A DNA stretch of 64,000 nt from Methylococcales symbiont of Iophon sp. n. MRB-2018 (lineage in GTDB: Bacteria > Pseudomonadota > Gammaproteobacteria > Methylococcales > Methylomonadaceae), in NCBI GenBank assembly GCA_003666325.1, contig QPIL01000120.1:23170-87169 (forward strand), in the 5' to 3' direction. The first letter of the stretch is position 1, and the number at the start of each line of letters is the position of its first letter. Below, in pieces: positions 32,527 through 42,916 of the stretch. A program made the position numbers and the translations under genes. Below the pieces are notes generated by a model. The model was given only the letters and a program-made list of their open reading frames with translations, ran no database searches and was not told where the DNA came from.

Positions 32527-33545
32527 GGTTTTGTAGGTAGAGTAGATGAGTAAGCAAGAAGAATATTCTGCTTTAAGTAATGGTTAAATGATTCAAGCTC
32601 GGGGTATTTTTCACAAACTTGACTAACATAGTCAAGCGTGCGCGGTATATCCTGCAAATAACTGGATTTCTGATCGCGGAGATGTAAACGCGAGAAAATT
32701 CCAATCGCTTTAAGATGTCTTTGTAAGCCCATTAAATCAAACCAACGTGTGAATGTTTGCAAGGAGGCAGTAATCAGTCCTGAATCGGTTAGACGTTGAA
32801 AATACAGTGTCATCCATTGCTCAACCTGGTCAGTCGGCCATGCGATATAACAGTCACGGAGTAAGGAAACAAGATCATAAGTGACAGGGCCAATGACAGC
32901 ATCTTGAAAATCAATAACACCTGGGGAGTTTTGTTTTAAAACCATCAAATTTCTACAATGAAAATCTCTATGTACGCAGACCTGAGGCTGTTCCAGTGCG
33001 GAGCTAATTAAAACCTGGTTGAGAGCTGATTTTATAGGATCAGGCATTGTTAAGTTAAGTGTTTTATTTAAAAACCACAGGTAAAAAATGGAAAGTTCTT
33101 TATCAAACAGTGCTTCGTTATAATAAGGCAGTTGACAACTGTTAATATCTATACAGCTTTGCAGTTGGTGTAAGCAATCAAATGTGCTTTTGTATAGTTC
33201 TAGGGCATTATTGCTAGTAAGCATATCTAAAAGACAGTGGCGACCAAAATCCTCTAGCAATAAAAAACCGTGTGCTAAATCCTGATGCACAATTTCTGGA
33301 ACGTGAATTCCTTGTTGCTTAAACAGTGCTGCAATTCGAATAAAAGGTTCGATGTTTTCTTTTTTAGGGGGGGCATCCATAACAATATGTTGCCCGCTTT
33401 GATGGGTGACTCTGAAATATCGTCTGAAGCTGGCATCACTGGAGGCGACTTCAAAATGCGTGATTTCTAAATTAAGTGTATTTTCTAACCAATGGATTAT
33501 TGATTTTTTGCGGATATCTATCATTGAGTTTATGCACTGATGCAA
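32523..33545 (-). CDS. amgK: aminoglycoside phosphotransferase-fold sugar kinase (AmgK-like)
   Basis: CVHRDFHCRNLMVL, VIDFQDAVIGPVTYDLVSLLRDCYIAWP; paired with murU. Confidence 0.87.
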   Translation of the reverse strand: MHQCINSMIDIRKKSIIHWLENTLNLEITHFEVASSDASFRRYFRVTHQSGQHIVMDAPPKKENIEPFIRIAALFKQQGIHVPEIVHQDLAHGFLLLEDFGRHCLLDMLTSNNALELYKSTFDCLHQLQSCIDINSCQLPYYNEALFDKELSIFYLWFLNKTLNLTMPDPIKSALNQVLISSALEQPQVCVHRDFHCRNLMVLKQNSPGVIDFQDAVIGPVTYDLVSLLRDCYIAWPTDQVEQWMTLYFQRLTDSGLITASLQTFTRWFDLMGLQRHLKAIGIFSRLHLRDQKSSYLQDIPRTLDYVSQVCEKYPELESFNHYLKQNILLAYSSTLPTKP

Positions 33546-33691
33546 ATTAGAGCGTAATAAAGGATGTAAATTTTACAGCGTATTGTCTTTTTGTGACATT
33601 TGTTTTGTTAAGCTAACGCACAATAAATAAACACCCCAGCTTGCACAGGGTTTTTATTTATCTTTAAGGAGTAACGAAACAAGCATAGCAG

Positions 33692-33783
33692 GCTAAGTAT
33701 CTAGGGATAATTAATCTAACATTTTACTGGTCTTTTTTGCATATTCTGCGGTGCATAAATTGTTGCCTAGCTTGCCACCTGCC
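33692..33783. repeat. Palindromic repeat family 2, partial copy
   Basis: CTAGGGATAATTAATCTAACATTTTACTGGTCTTTTTTGCATATTCTGCGGTGCATAAATTGTTGCCTAGCTTGCC. Confidence 0.65.
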
Positions 33784-33912
33784 TTGCTTGATATTGCTGC
33801 CATTTTTCTTTTATAAGGGAGTTAAGGTAAATTTATTGAGTTGATATTTTAAAACTAAGGTAAAATACACGCAATTTTTTTATAAAACTAGCCAACTTAG
33901 CGACTCTTACCT

Positions 33913-36534
33913 GTGCATTGCAAATTATTGATTGTTATCTTTCTTTTTATATACTCCGGATTAGGTTTTGCTGATAGCGGTGCTTGGAATTGTGAAAAAA
34001 TAAAAGATCAGGAATGGTCTTGTTCTGTAGAAGAAAGCAAGGCTACAGAAATACAAAGCGAGGATGCTTTGCCTGTCCAGCCAGAATCTAGCCCTGTAAA
34101 AATTCTTGCCCCGCCTGAACCCGTTAAAACCAAACCTAAGCAACAAGGCGTTTATGTTACTCCACCTGACACCATTGCCAAACGCTCAGGCTGGACTTGC
34201 AAGGCTAACGGCGAAAATGGAACCCAGAGTTGTGGTCTTGCAGGTGTAGACCCTAAAGTAAAAGCCAGAGGCGTGGATGACCTTGGTGCTTATGACGGTT
34301 TTTTTGCTTCAGCATTTGACTATAACCAAGAGCAAGTGTTTGAAACACTGCAAGCACAACTAAAATATGATCCTTGGAAAAGCTGTCTAGCATCTTCAAA
34401 AGATAAGTCACAATATATTCCTGGTAAGGATCTTCGTGATACCGCACCGATAGATATTAACGCAGACTATTCTGAAGTGTTTGATAAGGAAATTACCAGT
34501 TTTTTTGGCAATGTTGAGATTATTCGTGCAGACCAAAAAGTGTTATCTGATATGGCTAGCTATGACACCGTATCAGAAACCATAGATGCTCAGGGGCATG
34601 TTTATTATAGTGAAGATGAACTTTCTCTTTATAGCGACACTGCTTTATTAAACCTGGGGACTGATGAGGCACGTTTAAGAAAAGCAATGTTTATTGCACC
34701 CTCTGCACCTCTTCGAGGTAGTGCAGATGTGGTATATCAAGATAGTAAATTATTATCTCGATATACCAACGCAGCATTTACCAGTTGCCGTCCAGGTAAT
34801 CAGGACTGGGTTGTCCATGCAGAGCGATTAAAAATGAATAAAGAGGCGGGGGAGGCTTCAGCAAAAAATGCATGGCTTGAGTTTAAGGGCGTGCCTGTTT
34901 TATATACACCGTACATTTACTTTCCTTTGGATGATCGTCGAATAACAGGGCTTTTAACCCCTTCTTTTGGTAATGACGAGGACAATGGCTTTGATGCTAC
35001 CATTCCATATTACTGGAATATAGCACCCAACTATGACCTTACCGTTTGGGCACGTTATATGTCTAAACGAGGTGCTATGTTTGGTGGGGACTTTCGTTAT
35101 TTAACTAAAAAGAATGAAGGCTCATTAGGCTTAGAGTATCTACCTTATGACTTGATTGAAGACAAACCAAGATATTCTGGGTATTTTCAAGATAAAGCTC
35201 GGTATACAGAAAAAATAAGTAGTGATATTGACCTCAATTATGTGTCAGATTCTGATTACTTTGATAACCTGAATGATGCCTTGGGTATTGCAACGGATCG
35301 CTTTCTTAAAAGTCAAGCTACATTCAATTACAATCAACAGGGCATTGCATTTCGTACTCACTTAGAAGGGTATCAAACAATAGATCAAAATGTAATTGAT
35401 AATAGTAAGCCTTATCTAAAATTACCGCAGGTCAGTTTAAATCTAAATCATTCTTTTGATAAATGGCCGATTGATTTAGCAATGGATAATGAATATGTTC
35501 ATTTTTATCGAGACGGAGCTGTGCAAGGTCAACGATTTAACCTAAAACCCTCTATAGAATTACCGTTAGAAACAACCAGTGGTTTTATAAAACCAAAAAT
35601 TTCATTGCAATATACACAATACATATTAGAAAACCAGATAGAGGGTAAAGCGGATGATATTGCACGGGTGTTACCGATTGTCTCTGTAGATGGTGGATTA
35701 ACTTTTGAGAAGGACGTTAATTTTGCCAGCTCAAAGTATTTGCATACCATTGAGCCACGGTTATTTTATCTCTATATTCCTAAGAATAATCAGGATGATA
35801 CCCCTATTTTTGATACCGCATTAAATGACTTTAATTTCAGTAGTCTGTTTAGAGAAAACCGTTTTAGTGGGACGGATAGGGTGCAAAATGCAAACCAAAT
35901 AAGTATGGCACTGACAACTCAATTGATTGACGCTGAGACGGGGCAGGATCGGTTAACCTTGAGCCTGGGGAATATCTTTTATTTTACAGATAGAGTCGTT
36001 ACTTTGAGAGAAAACGATGCAGTAGAAACAAACAATTTCTCTAATGTAGTTACAGAATTAAGTGGGCAATTAACGGATCATTTTTCATTTTTTTCAGGTC
36101 TACAATGGAGTCCTGATAACAACGATATTGAGCGTGGTCAAATAGAATTTCGTTACAGAAATCAACCAGAGCAGATTATTAACGTGGGTTATCGATACAG
36201 ACGTGACCATTTGAATGAAAATAGAGCAATCAATTTAGCAGATGCGTCAATTCGCTGGCCACTTTATGACGAGTGGTTTGGGGTTGGGCGTTGGCAATAT
36301 TCGATTGAGGATAATTTAACCACGGAAAGTTTTCTTGGTCTGGAAAAAGAAAGTTGTTGTTGGCGCTTTCGTATTCTTTGGCGCAGACATACTGAGGATA
36401 ATAATTCTGCATCTGAACATGAAACCAGTCACGGTGTTTTTGTACAGTTAGAACTTAAAGGACTCGCCAGTTTTGGTGATACAGTCGATGATTTTCTTGA
36501 AAAGAACTTAAAAGGTTATTTGCGACCAAAATAA
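33913..36534 (+). CDS. lptD: LPS-assembly protein LptD
   Basis: Beta-barrel OMP with ADSAVYD-like LPS-A/OstA region (ITSFFGNVEIIRADQKVLSDMASYD), GLLTPSFG, upstream of surA. Confidence 0.95.
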   Translation: MHCKLLIVIFLFIYSGLGFADSGAWNCEKIKDQEWSCSVEESKATEIQSEDALPVQPESSPVKILAPPEPVKTKPKQQGVYVTPPDTIAKRSGWTCKANGENGTQSCGLAGVDPKVKARGVDDLGAYDGFFASAFDYNQEQVFETLQAQLKYDPWKSCLASSKDKSQYIPGKDLRDTAPIDINADYSEVFDKEITSFFGNVEIIRADQKVLSDMASYDTVSETIDAQGHVYYSEDELSLYSDTALLNLGTDEARLRKAMFIAPSAPLRGSADVVYQDSKLLSRYTNAAFTSCRPGNQDWVVHAERLKMNKEAGEASAKNAWLEFKGVPVLYTPYIYFPLDDRRITGLLTPSFGNDEDNGFDATIPYYWNIAPNYDLTVWARYMSKRGAMFGGDFRYLTKKNEGSLGLEYLPYDLIEDKPRYSGYFQDKARYTEKISSDIDLNYVSDSDYFDNLNDALGIATDRFLKSQATFNYNQQGIAFRTHLEGYQTIDQNVIDNSKPYLKLPQVSLNLNHSFDKWPIDLAMDNEYVHFYRDGAVQGQRFNLKPSIELPLETTSGFIKPKISLQYTQYILENQIEGKADDIARVLPIVSVDGGLTFEKDVNFASSKYLHTIEPRLFYLYIPKNNQDDTPIFDTALNDFNFSSLFRENRFSGTDRVQNANQISMALTTQLIDAETGQDRLTLSLGNIFYFTDRVVTLRENDAVETNNFSNVVTELSGQLTDHFSFFSGLQWSPDNNDIERGQIEFRYRNQPEQIINVGYRYRRDHLNENRAINLADASIRWPLYDEWFGVGRWQYSIEDNLTTESFLGLEKESCCWRFRILWRRHTEDNNSASEHETSHGVFVQLELKGLASFGDTVDDFLEKNLKGYLRPK

Positions 36535-36535
36535 G

Positions 36536-37852
36536 GTGGGAGTTGAGTTAATGAAGTATAGATATAAAAAGCTGACTGTTTTTTTGGGATTAATACTGCT
36601 CACTTTAATGAGCACTTTAACTGTACATGCAGAACTTCTGGATCGCATAGTTGCAGTCGTAGAAAATGATGTTGTTTTAGACAGAGAGTTAACAGAGGAA
36701 GTATATAGCGTTGTTAGCAACCTTCAAGCTAATAATGTGACAATACCCCCTACTATTATCCTTAGAAAACAAGTGCTGGAACGTTTGATATTGGATAAAT
36801 TACAAAGACAATTTGCTGCAAAGTCTGGCATTAAAGTCAGTGATTCCATGTTAAACAATGCAATTACTGGTATTGCCAAAAAAAACAACTTAACAATAAA
36901 TAAGTTTAGAGAAGAGCTGAAAAATGAGGGGATAAGTTTTAAGGACTTTGAAGAAAACATTCGTAATGAAATAATTATTAATCAATTAAGGACTCGGGAA
37001 ATTAGTTCTAGGATAAGGGTGACCGAAAGAGAAGTTGGTCATTACGTGGAAACACAGGGTGACATTGGAAAAACTAATGTTCAATATCATATAGGGCATA
37101 TCTTAATAGCCATCCCTGATGCACCCTCTCCATCCATTATTCAGGAAGCGAAAAATAAGGCAAAAGCTGTGCTGGCTGATTTGCAAAAAGGTACTGATTT
37201 TGAACAAATAGCAGCCTCTGTTTCTTCTGCTGCAAATGCTTTGAAAGGAGGAAGTCTGGGCTGGAGAACAATAGATGAAATACCGGTTCTCTTTGTTGAT
37301 TCTGTCTTCAAGTTGAAGGAAGGTGAGGTAGCCAAGTTAATTAGAAGTCCAAGTGGTTTTCATATTATCAAGTTATTTGGGTTAAAAGGTGTTGATAAAC
37401 ACATGGTGACCAAAACTAAAGGACGGCATATTCTTATTAAGACAAATGAACTGATTAATGATGAGAAAGCAAGAAAAAGATTGCTAAACTTAAAAACAAG
37501 GATTCTGGATGGAGATGATTTTTCAACTTTAGCCAGATCTAATTCTGATGATAAAAGTTCAGCTATTAATGGTGGGGATTTGGGCTGGGTCGGGCCGGGA
37601 TATCTTGTTCCTCCTTTCGAATTAGCGATGAATAAATTAGCCATCAATGAAATCAGTGATCCTGTTCAAACACAGTTTGGCTGGCATATTATTCAGGTTT
37701 TAGAAAGAGAAGAAAAAGATAATAGTGACGAGTTTAAAAAAACGCAGGCGAAAAAGGTGATTAGGAAACGTAAGATAGAAGAAGAAACTGAATTATGGTT
37801 GCGTAGATTAAGAGACGAAGCATTTGTCAAAATTAACACGGATAGATTATAG
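36536..37852 (+). CDS. surA: peptidyl-prolyl cis-trans isomerase SurA
   Basis: LLDRIVAVVENDVVLDRELTE, two parvulin domains (GGSLGWRTIDEIP; GGDLGWVGPGYLVP). The ORF's first start at 36536 may be 5 codons upstream of the true start (ATG 36551). Confidence 0.95.
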   Translation: MGVELMKYRYKKLTVFLGLILLTLMSTLTVHAELLDRIVAVVENDVVLDRELTEEVYSVVSNLQANNVTIPPTIILRKQVLERLILDKLQRQFAAKSGIKVSDSMLNNAITGIAKKNNLTINKFREELKNEGISFKDFEENIRNEIIINQLRTREISSRIRVTEREVGHYVETQGDIGKTNVQYHIGHILIAIPDAPSPSIIQEAKNKAKAVLADLQKGTDFEQIAASVSSAANALKGGSLGWRTIDEIPVLFVDSVFKLKEGEVAKLIRSPSGFHIIKLFGLKGVDKHMVTKTKGRHILIKTNELINDEKARKRLLNLKTRILDGDDFSTLARSNSDDKSSAINGGDLGWVGPGYLVPPFELAMNKLAINEISDPVQTQFGWHIIQVLEREEKDNSDEFKKTQAKKVIRKRKIEEETELWLRRLRDEAFVKINTDRL

Positions 37853-37896
37853 CCTCATCCATAGTTAGTTTACATCATACAAACAGCAAGGAAGTC

Positions 37897-38370
37897 GTGT
37901 TAAAAAATAGTTTAGAGGTTCTGTTAGCAAAGCAAGATTTGAAGCAGCATCAAGCGTTTATTTTAAGCCTGTCTGAGCAGCTAGGTGTAAGCGTGTTAGA
38001 AAGTGCCGCCGCACTGCTTTATCACCATAAAATCGCCCCTACTTTTTATGCTAATGATTGGCAACGGGGAAAGAAAAACAACCTTGAGCTAGCTCTTGTG
38101 CCTTCAAAGGTAAAACTGGTTAGATACCGTTTGGCAGTGGGGCAGAAACATCAGGTTTTAGCGGAAGAAATAAAGAATATTTTAGTGGATATAGCAGGTG
38201 TGGAAAAAAACCAGATTGGCAAGTTGGATATTAGAAATCATTACACCTTAGTCGATTTGCCTTATGGAATGCCAGCAGATATATTTCAGTTATTATCTGA
38301 AACAGAAATAAACAATAAAAAACTAAATATTAAGCGGACTAAACAGTATGGGAAACATAATAATCAATAA
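37897..38370 (+). CDS. stand-alone DbpA/CsdA-type RNA-binding domain protein
   Basis: VKLVRYRLAVGQKHQVLAEEIKNILVDIAGVEKNQIGKLDIRNHYTLVDLPYGMPADIFQLLSETEINNKKLNIKR matches the C-terminal domain pattern of DEAD-box helicases DbpA/DeaD; no helicase core. GTG start with AAGGAA upstream. Confidence 0.8.
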   Translation: MLKNSLEVLLAKQDLKQHQAFILSLSEQLGVSVLESAAALLYHHKIAPTFYANDWQRGKKNNLELALVPSKVKLVRYRLAVGQKHQVLAEEIKNILVDIAGVEKNQIGKLDIRNHYTLVDLPYGMPADIFQLLSETEINNKKLNIKRTKQYGKHNNQ

Positions 38371-38561
38371 AAAAAGTATTCAAATTCTTGAATACAGCAA
38401 ACACCCCTAAACCTATTCAAATACTGTTTACACTTATTTTTTTACATTGACGAATGCAGAATCAATGCAATTAATCCGTAGTCGTGACTGTGTGGAGTAT
38501 AGAGTTTAAGAGCCAAGAAAGAATGACTTGATGCAGTCAGCCCTGAATTTTTATTTTTAAA

Positions 38562-39731
38562 ATGAATATAGAATATATTGACAAACCTGCACAATTAAAT
38601 GATTTGTGTAAAAGAATTCAAAGCCAATCTTGGATAGCTCTTGATACCGAATTTTTAAGAGAAAAAACCTACTATCCTATTTTTTGTTTATTGCAGATTG
38701 CTACACCTGAATGGGTGGTTTGTGTTGACCCTATTGCCTTGCCTGAATTATCCGAGTTATTTGAAGCGATCAATAACCCGAAAATAACTAAAGTATTACA
38801 CGCATGTAGACAGGATCTTGAAATTTTTTATAAAATTACGGGAAAGGTCTCAGCTCCCGTATTTGACACTCAGATTGCCGCACCATTACTAGGCTTTCAG
38901 GAGAATCTGGGTTATGCCGTGTTGGTTTCAAGTTTTCTCAATGTTAATTTACCTAAAGCATATACTCGCACTGACTGGAGTGTTCGACCTCTGAGTCAGG
39001 CACAGATCCAATATGCAGCTGATGATGTGATTTATCTTTGTAAAATTTATAGCATTATGTGTGAACAACTTGAGGAAAGAGGGCGTTTAAATTGGCTGGA
39101 AAATGATTTTGAATTATTAACAGATACTGAATTGTATCAATTGTCGCCGATTAATGCATGGCTAAAAATAAAGGGAAAAAATAATCTGACTGGAAAACAA
39201 CTCTCAATTGTACAAGTATTGGCGCAATGGAGAGAGCAGACAGCACAGCAAGAAAATAGACCTAAGAACTGGCTGATTAGGGATGATTTATTACTGGAGT
39301 TAGCTAAATTAAGACCAGGCACAGTGGCTGATTTAATTAAAGTACGAGGTATGAGCGAGCAAATAGTACGACGTTATGGCAAAACTATCTGTCAGTTGAT
39401 TGAGAAAGCAAAAAATAAACTGCCTATAGCGCTCAACAATACAAGAAAATCGGTTAAAAAAACGCAGGCACAGGAAGCCGTTTTAGATCTGCTAACAGCA
39501 ATTGTCAGGATTAGAGCGGATGAAAACTCAATCAATCCAGCTATACTGGCGAGTAGAAAAAGCCTTGAGAAATTGCTGTTTGAAGAAGACGGTAATTCTT
39601 TATTGTGTGGTTGGCGTTATAGTATGGTGGGACAAGAGCTGCAAGGGGTAATGAAGGGTCAATATAAAGTGACTGTCGATAAGGGCAGTGTTGTTTTATC
39701 CGACCATCTTAAAGTGAATACGGTTGAATGA
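38562..39731 (+). CDS. rnd: ribonuclease D
   Basis: WIALDTEFLREKTYYPIFCLLQIA, VFDTQIAAPLLGF, TDWSVRPLSQAQIQYAADDV, HRDC domain. Confidence 0.96.
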   Translation: MNIEYIDKPAQLNDLCKRIQSQSWIALDTEFLREKTYYPIFCLLQIATPEWVVCVDPIALPELSELFEAINNPKITKVLHACRQDLEIFYKITGKVSAPVFDTQIAAPLLGFQENLGYAVLVSSFLNVNLPKAYTRTDWSVRPLSQAQIQYAADDVIYLCKIYSIMCEQLEERGRLNWLENDFELLTDTELYQLSPINAWLKIKGKNNLTGKQLSIVQVLAQWREQTAQQENRPKNWLIRDDLLLELAKLRPGTVADLIKVRGMSEQIVRRYGKTICQLIEKAKNKLPIALNNTRKSVKKTQAQEAVLDLLTAIVRIRADENSINPAILASRKSLEKLLFEEDGNSLLCGWRYSMVGQELQGVMKGQYKVTVDKGSVVLSDHLKVNTVE

Positions 39732-39740
39732 TTGCATTGT

Positions 39741-39838
39741 AGCCTAGCTCCCATTATGAGTGGCTATATGTCAAGTTAGGCAACATTTTATGCAACGCAG
39801 AAGATGGCAAAAAAGACCCGTAAAAATGTTAAATTACA
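39741..39838. repeat. Palindromic repeat family 2, partial copy
   Basis: GTTAGGCAACATTTTATGCAACGCAGAAGATGGCAAAAAAGACCCGTAAAAATGTTAAATTA. Confidence 0.65.
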
Positions 39839-39899
39839 GCATATTCAAAAAACAACTAAACCAAACAACTCCAGTCTCTACTGCATAAACTCTAAAAAC

Positions 39900-40498
39900 C
39901 CATCCTTATCTAGCCAACCCTTAAAAACACAACAACCCTCTGATTTATAACAATAAATTAAACAAAAACTATAGAAAAAACAAGCAGTATTTGGTAAAAT
40001 AACAGCTATTTCTTGGTCGTTTTTCTGATAAAAACATACTAATAAAACCAACCCAAACACAGAGTAACTAAAGCTCTTTCATTCAGAGTTATTTGTTGAA
40101 TAGGATATAAGATCCGCCTCACTCCCTCCGTCATTCCTGCATGTTCTAAGCAGGAAATCCAGGTGTTTAAAACTAGATTCCCGATAACAGACTTCGGGAA
40201 TGACGTGGTAACAGAAGTTCCAGTTACTTTAGTCCTGAGTCCTGAGTCTTTAGTCTTTAGATCCGTAGGGTGCGTTCCACGCACCTAATCAAAAATCAAG
40301 GAGTCCTGAGTCTTTAGTCTTTAGATCCGTAGGGTGCGTTCCACGCACCAGATCCATAGGGTACGTTCCACGCACCAGAACTAATCAAAAATCAAGAGAT
40401 CCCTAGTCTTTAGTCTTTAGTCTTTAGTCTTTAGTCTTTAGTCTTTAGTCTTTCGTCTTTCGTCTTTAGTCTTTAGTCTTTCGTCTTGAGTCCTTGTA
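39900..40498. repeat. Heptamer-associated repeat, locus D (reverse) with nested GTAGGGTGCGTTCCACGCACC hairpins
   Basis: Conserved body ~39905-40215, then heptamers (AGTCCTG/AGTCTTT/CGTCTTT) interleaved with three copies of GTAGGGTGCGTTCCACGCACC or close variants. Confidence 0.93.
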
Positions 40499-40632
40499 TA
40501 GTGAAAGCGGCTTTTTGATAAAAAAGGTTTGTTGAACCCAAGAAAAGCAGTGCCAACATTAAATCGTTGTGCAGAATTTGGAGCGATGTATGTGCATCAA
40601 GGTACTGTTAAATCTACAGAAATAGAGCGGGT

Positions 40633-41130
40633 TTAAAATAATAAAAGAGTGAGTCCATACGCACCCAGGTAAGTCATCATAAAATAAAAAAAAGAAAGGG
40701 TTAAACTTGCTACAAGGTTGACAGCAATTACTTTTTTAATGATGAAAGTAATAAGGATAAAATCCCATAGGATCAATGCGGCCATAAAACAATAGCTGAT
40801 TATACTGTCACTGGCGGCAAGCCAAGTTAGAGTAGGCACGATAAAAAAAGCCACGACATTTTCACAAAACAATACAGCGGTAATGATTTGAACATAAAGA
40901 TGCGTGGTTTTATTTAGAAATAAAATAAGCCCAACAAAACCAAAAGTGAGTAATGTTTCTATAATAACTTCAAAAAGAGCTTCCGCTGGATCGATCATAT
41001 TAGCTTGTATAAAAAGCTCTATAAGAAAATAAAACCAGAAATTTTGTTTAAGAAAAGTAACGGACTTTGGCAAATCTAATGGATTTACTTTTAAAAAACA
41101 AATGGGTAAATAAGTCTTAAAGTTGTTCAT
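40633..41130 (-). CDS. hypothetical membrane protein
   Basis: 165 aa, several hydrophobic segments; overlaps the downstream-coded 41127 ORF by 4 nt (operon). Confidence 0.7.
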   Translation of the reverse strand: MNNFKTYLPICFLKVNPLDLPKSVTFLKQNFWFYFLIELFIQANMIDPAEALFEVIIETLLTFGFVGLILFLNKTTHLYVQIITAVLFCENVVAFFIVPTLTWLAASDSIISYCFMAALILWDFILITFIIKKVIAVNLVASLTLSFFYFMMTYLGAYGLTLLLF

Positions 41131-42515
41131 AATGCATCGGTGTTACTAGGATCAGCAGTTGTTAATGGCTCTGATGAAACAGAATAGCTTTCATCCTGAA
41201 TAGGATATTGGCTAAATTGATTGTTTAGTGCTTGAACCATATCTCTTGTCTGCTCTATTAAATTAATAGTTTTAGAACGTGTTTTTTTATTTTTGCCAAC
41301 GGGTTCATTTATGGGTAGAAGAATGCGCCAGAAGGTTAAGCTTTTTTCAAACAAGCCAGATAAATTTTCAGTTAAATCAAGTTCTTTTTGGCGTTCTTGT
41401 AGACTTCGAATGATAAATTTGGCATGAACTTTGGCCATCATAAGATGGGTGGGAACCAGAAATACTAGAAAAATAAGGATAAATGCGGGACCAATAATAG
41501 GATCGAACAAGTGCTGCACTACACCAATAGTAATTTCTGCAAAAAGCAGTAATGTTACAAAAAATCCTAAAATGATAAATGTTGACATATTGAGTCGGTC
41601 TTTCCATAAGGTTAGACTTTGTTCCACCTCATACAAATAAACATCGTTAATATCACTAATGCTTTTTTCCAAAGAGTGGAGAACGCGATAGGAACGGTCA
41701 TTTTCAATATTTGCCAGGCGTTTTTCAATTTCACTAATAGAGTTTTGTGTTGAATCAGACAAGACAATAAATTGTCCGGTATGAATACCCAATTCAGCTA
41801 ATCTTCTTTGCCAGGAAGCTATAATTTCATGGGTTTTATTACTGTCAAGGCTGATCTCTGAATGATCTACAACATAAATAAACTTATTAGTATCTTGCTG
41901 AGCAATAATTTCATCAATTGAATGTTTAATGAGTTCAGGTGTTGCATCAAATAAGTCGGTAAAGACTAGAACCAAGTCAGACATATCAAGAATATGTTGA
42001 GTCAATACCGGAACCACTGGGCTTGTTAAGGAAGGGTTGACAACAGGGGTGTCTACAAAAAGTTTTCCCTTGAGACGTTCACTGTTAACGGTTTTTAATT
42101 CCAGATATGCATTAATTTTAGCCCCTTCACCTTTGACCGTTTGTTCGATTTTATGGCTGGTTTGATAAAAAGGAAGTCTATAGTCTGCATCTAAAGCAGT
42201 ACCAGGCAAGGTTGTGTTAGTCGTTTGTGGTGTGTATTGATGGATGGTGAATTTATGGTTAGAAGAATGAATGTTAGCGTTTAAATAACGAGCAATAAAA
42301 TCTGATTTTGCTGTTGAAAAACCACCAATGAGACTGACTATAGGCCACCAAGAGCTTTTTTTAACCGTTGAATCTTCATTATCAAGCAGACCTAAGTCAA
42401 ACTCTAGTTGATCTAATTGCTGAAAAGTATTACTTGCCTTATGTAATATAGGGTTTGAAGCAGAAAAATAGTTTTCAAGATGAATTAAATGTTTGCTTAT
42501 CGTTTTATCTGCCAT
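41127..42515 (-). CDS. dynamin-like/GTPase-fold membrane-associated protein with degenerate motifs
   Basis: PIVSLIGGFSTAKSDFIARYL (P-loop-like), KLFVDTPVV (G3-like), two TM segments near the C-terminal half. Confidence 0.6.
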   Translation of the reverse strand: MADKTISKHLIHLENYFSASNPILHKASNTFQQLDQLEFDLGLLDNEDSTVKKSSWWPIVSLIGGFSTAKSDFIARYLNANIHSSNHKFTIHQYTPQTTNTTLPGTALDADYRLPFYQTSHKIEQTVKGEGAKINAYLELKTVNSERLKGKLFVDTPVVNPSLTSPVVPVLTQHILDMSDLVLVFTDLFDATPELIKHSIDEIIAQQDTNKFIYVVDHSEISLDSNKTHEIIASWQRRLAELGIHTGQFIVLSDSTQNSISEIEKRLANIENDRSYRVLHSLEKSISDINDVYLYEVEQSLTLWKDRLNMSTFIILGFFVTLLLFAEITIGVVQHLFDPIIGPAFILIFLVFLVPTHLMMAKVHAKFIIRSLQERQKELDLTENLSGLFEKSLTFWRILLPINEPVGKNKKTRSKTINLIEQTRDMVQALNNQFSQYPIQDESYSVSSEPLTTADPSNTDAL

Positions 42516-42916
42516 TTATGGAAACCATTATTTTTATATTTATTAAGGTTAATTCATAAATAATGAGTATACACTGAGACGGTGATATTCTGCCAATAAA
42601 AGTAGTGTAAGTTGGAATTAAAGAAAAACCAGGTCAATACATGAGCGCACCTTATGTCCAGAAAATCCAGTGACTAAGTTAAAAGCCTTCACAATAGCTA
42701 CTATTACCTGCGATTTTTGCCTTGAGTCTGAATTTTGTGAACGTAATCTGCTTTTTTCCAAACTTAATCCAATACAGGTTCTAGTCCCAAATCATTCAGG
42801 GTTGAAAGCAAGCATTACTTTGTAGGGGCTTATAGACGCTTTAACCTCGGTAATATCAAGCTGACCAGTTCTGTATTGGCAGGGTATGGGGATCATGATA
42901 ATCTGCCCCTCGTTCT

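Noticed and set aside
42615-42915. Minus-strand reading frame with one stop between the dynamin-like gene and the DUF938 gene
   Set aside because: Interrupted frame (…MLAFNPE*FGTRTCIG…) with no recognisable domain; insufficient for a pseudogene call.
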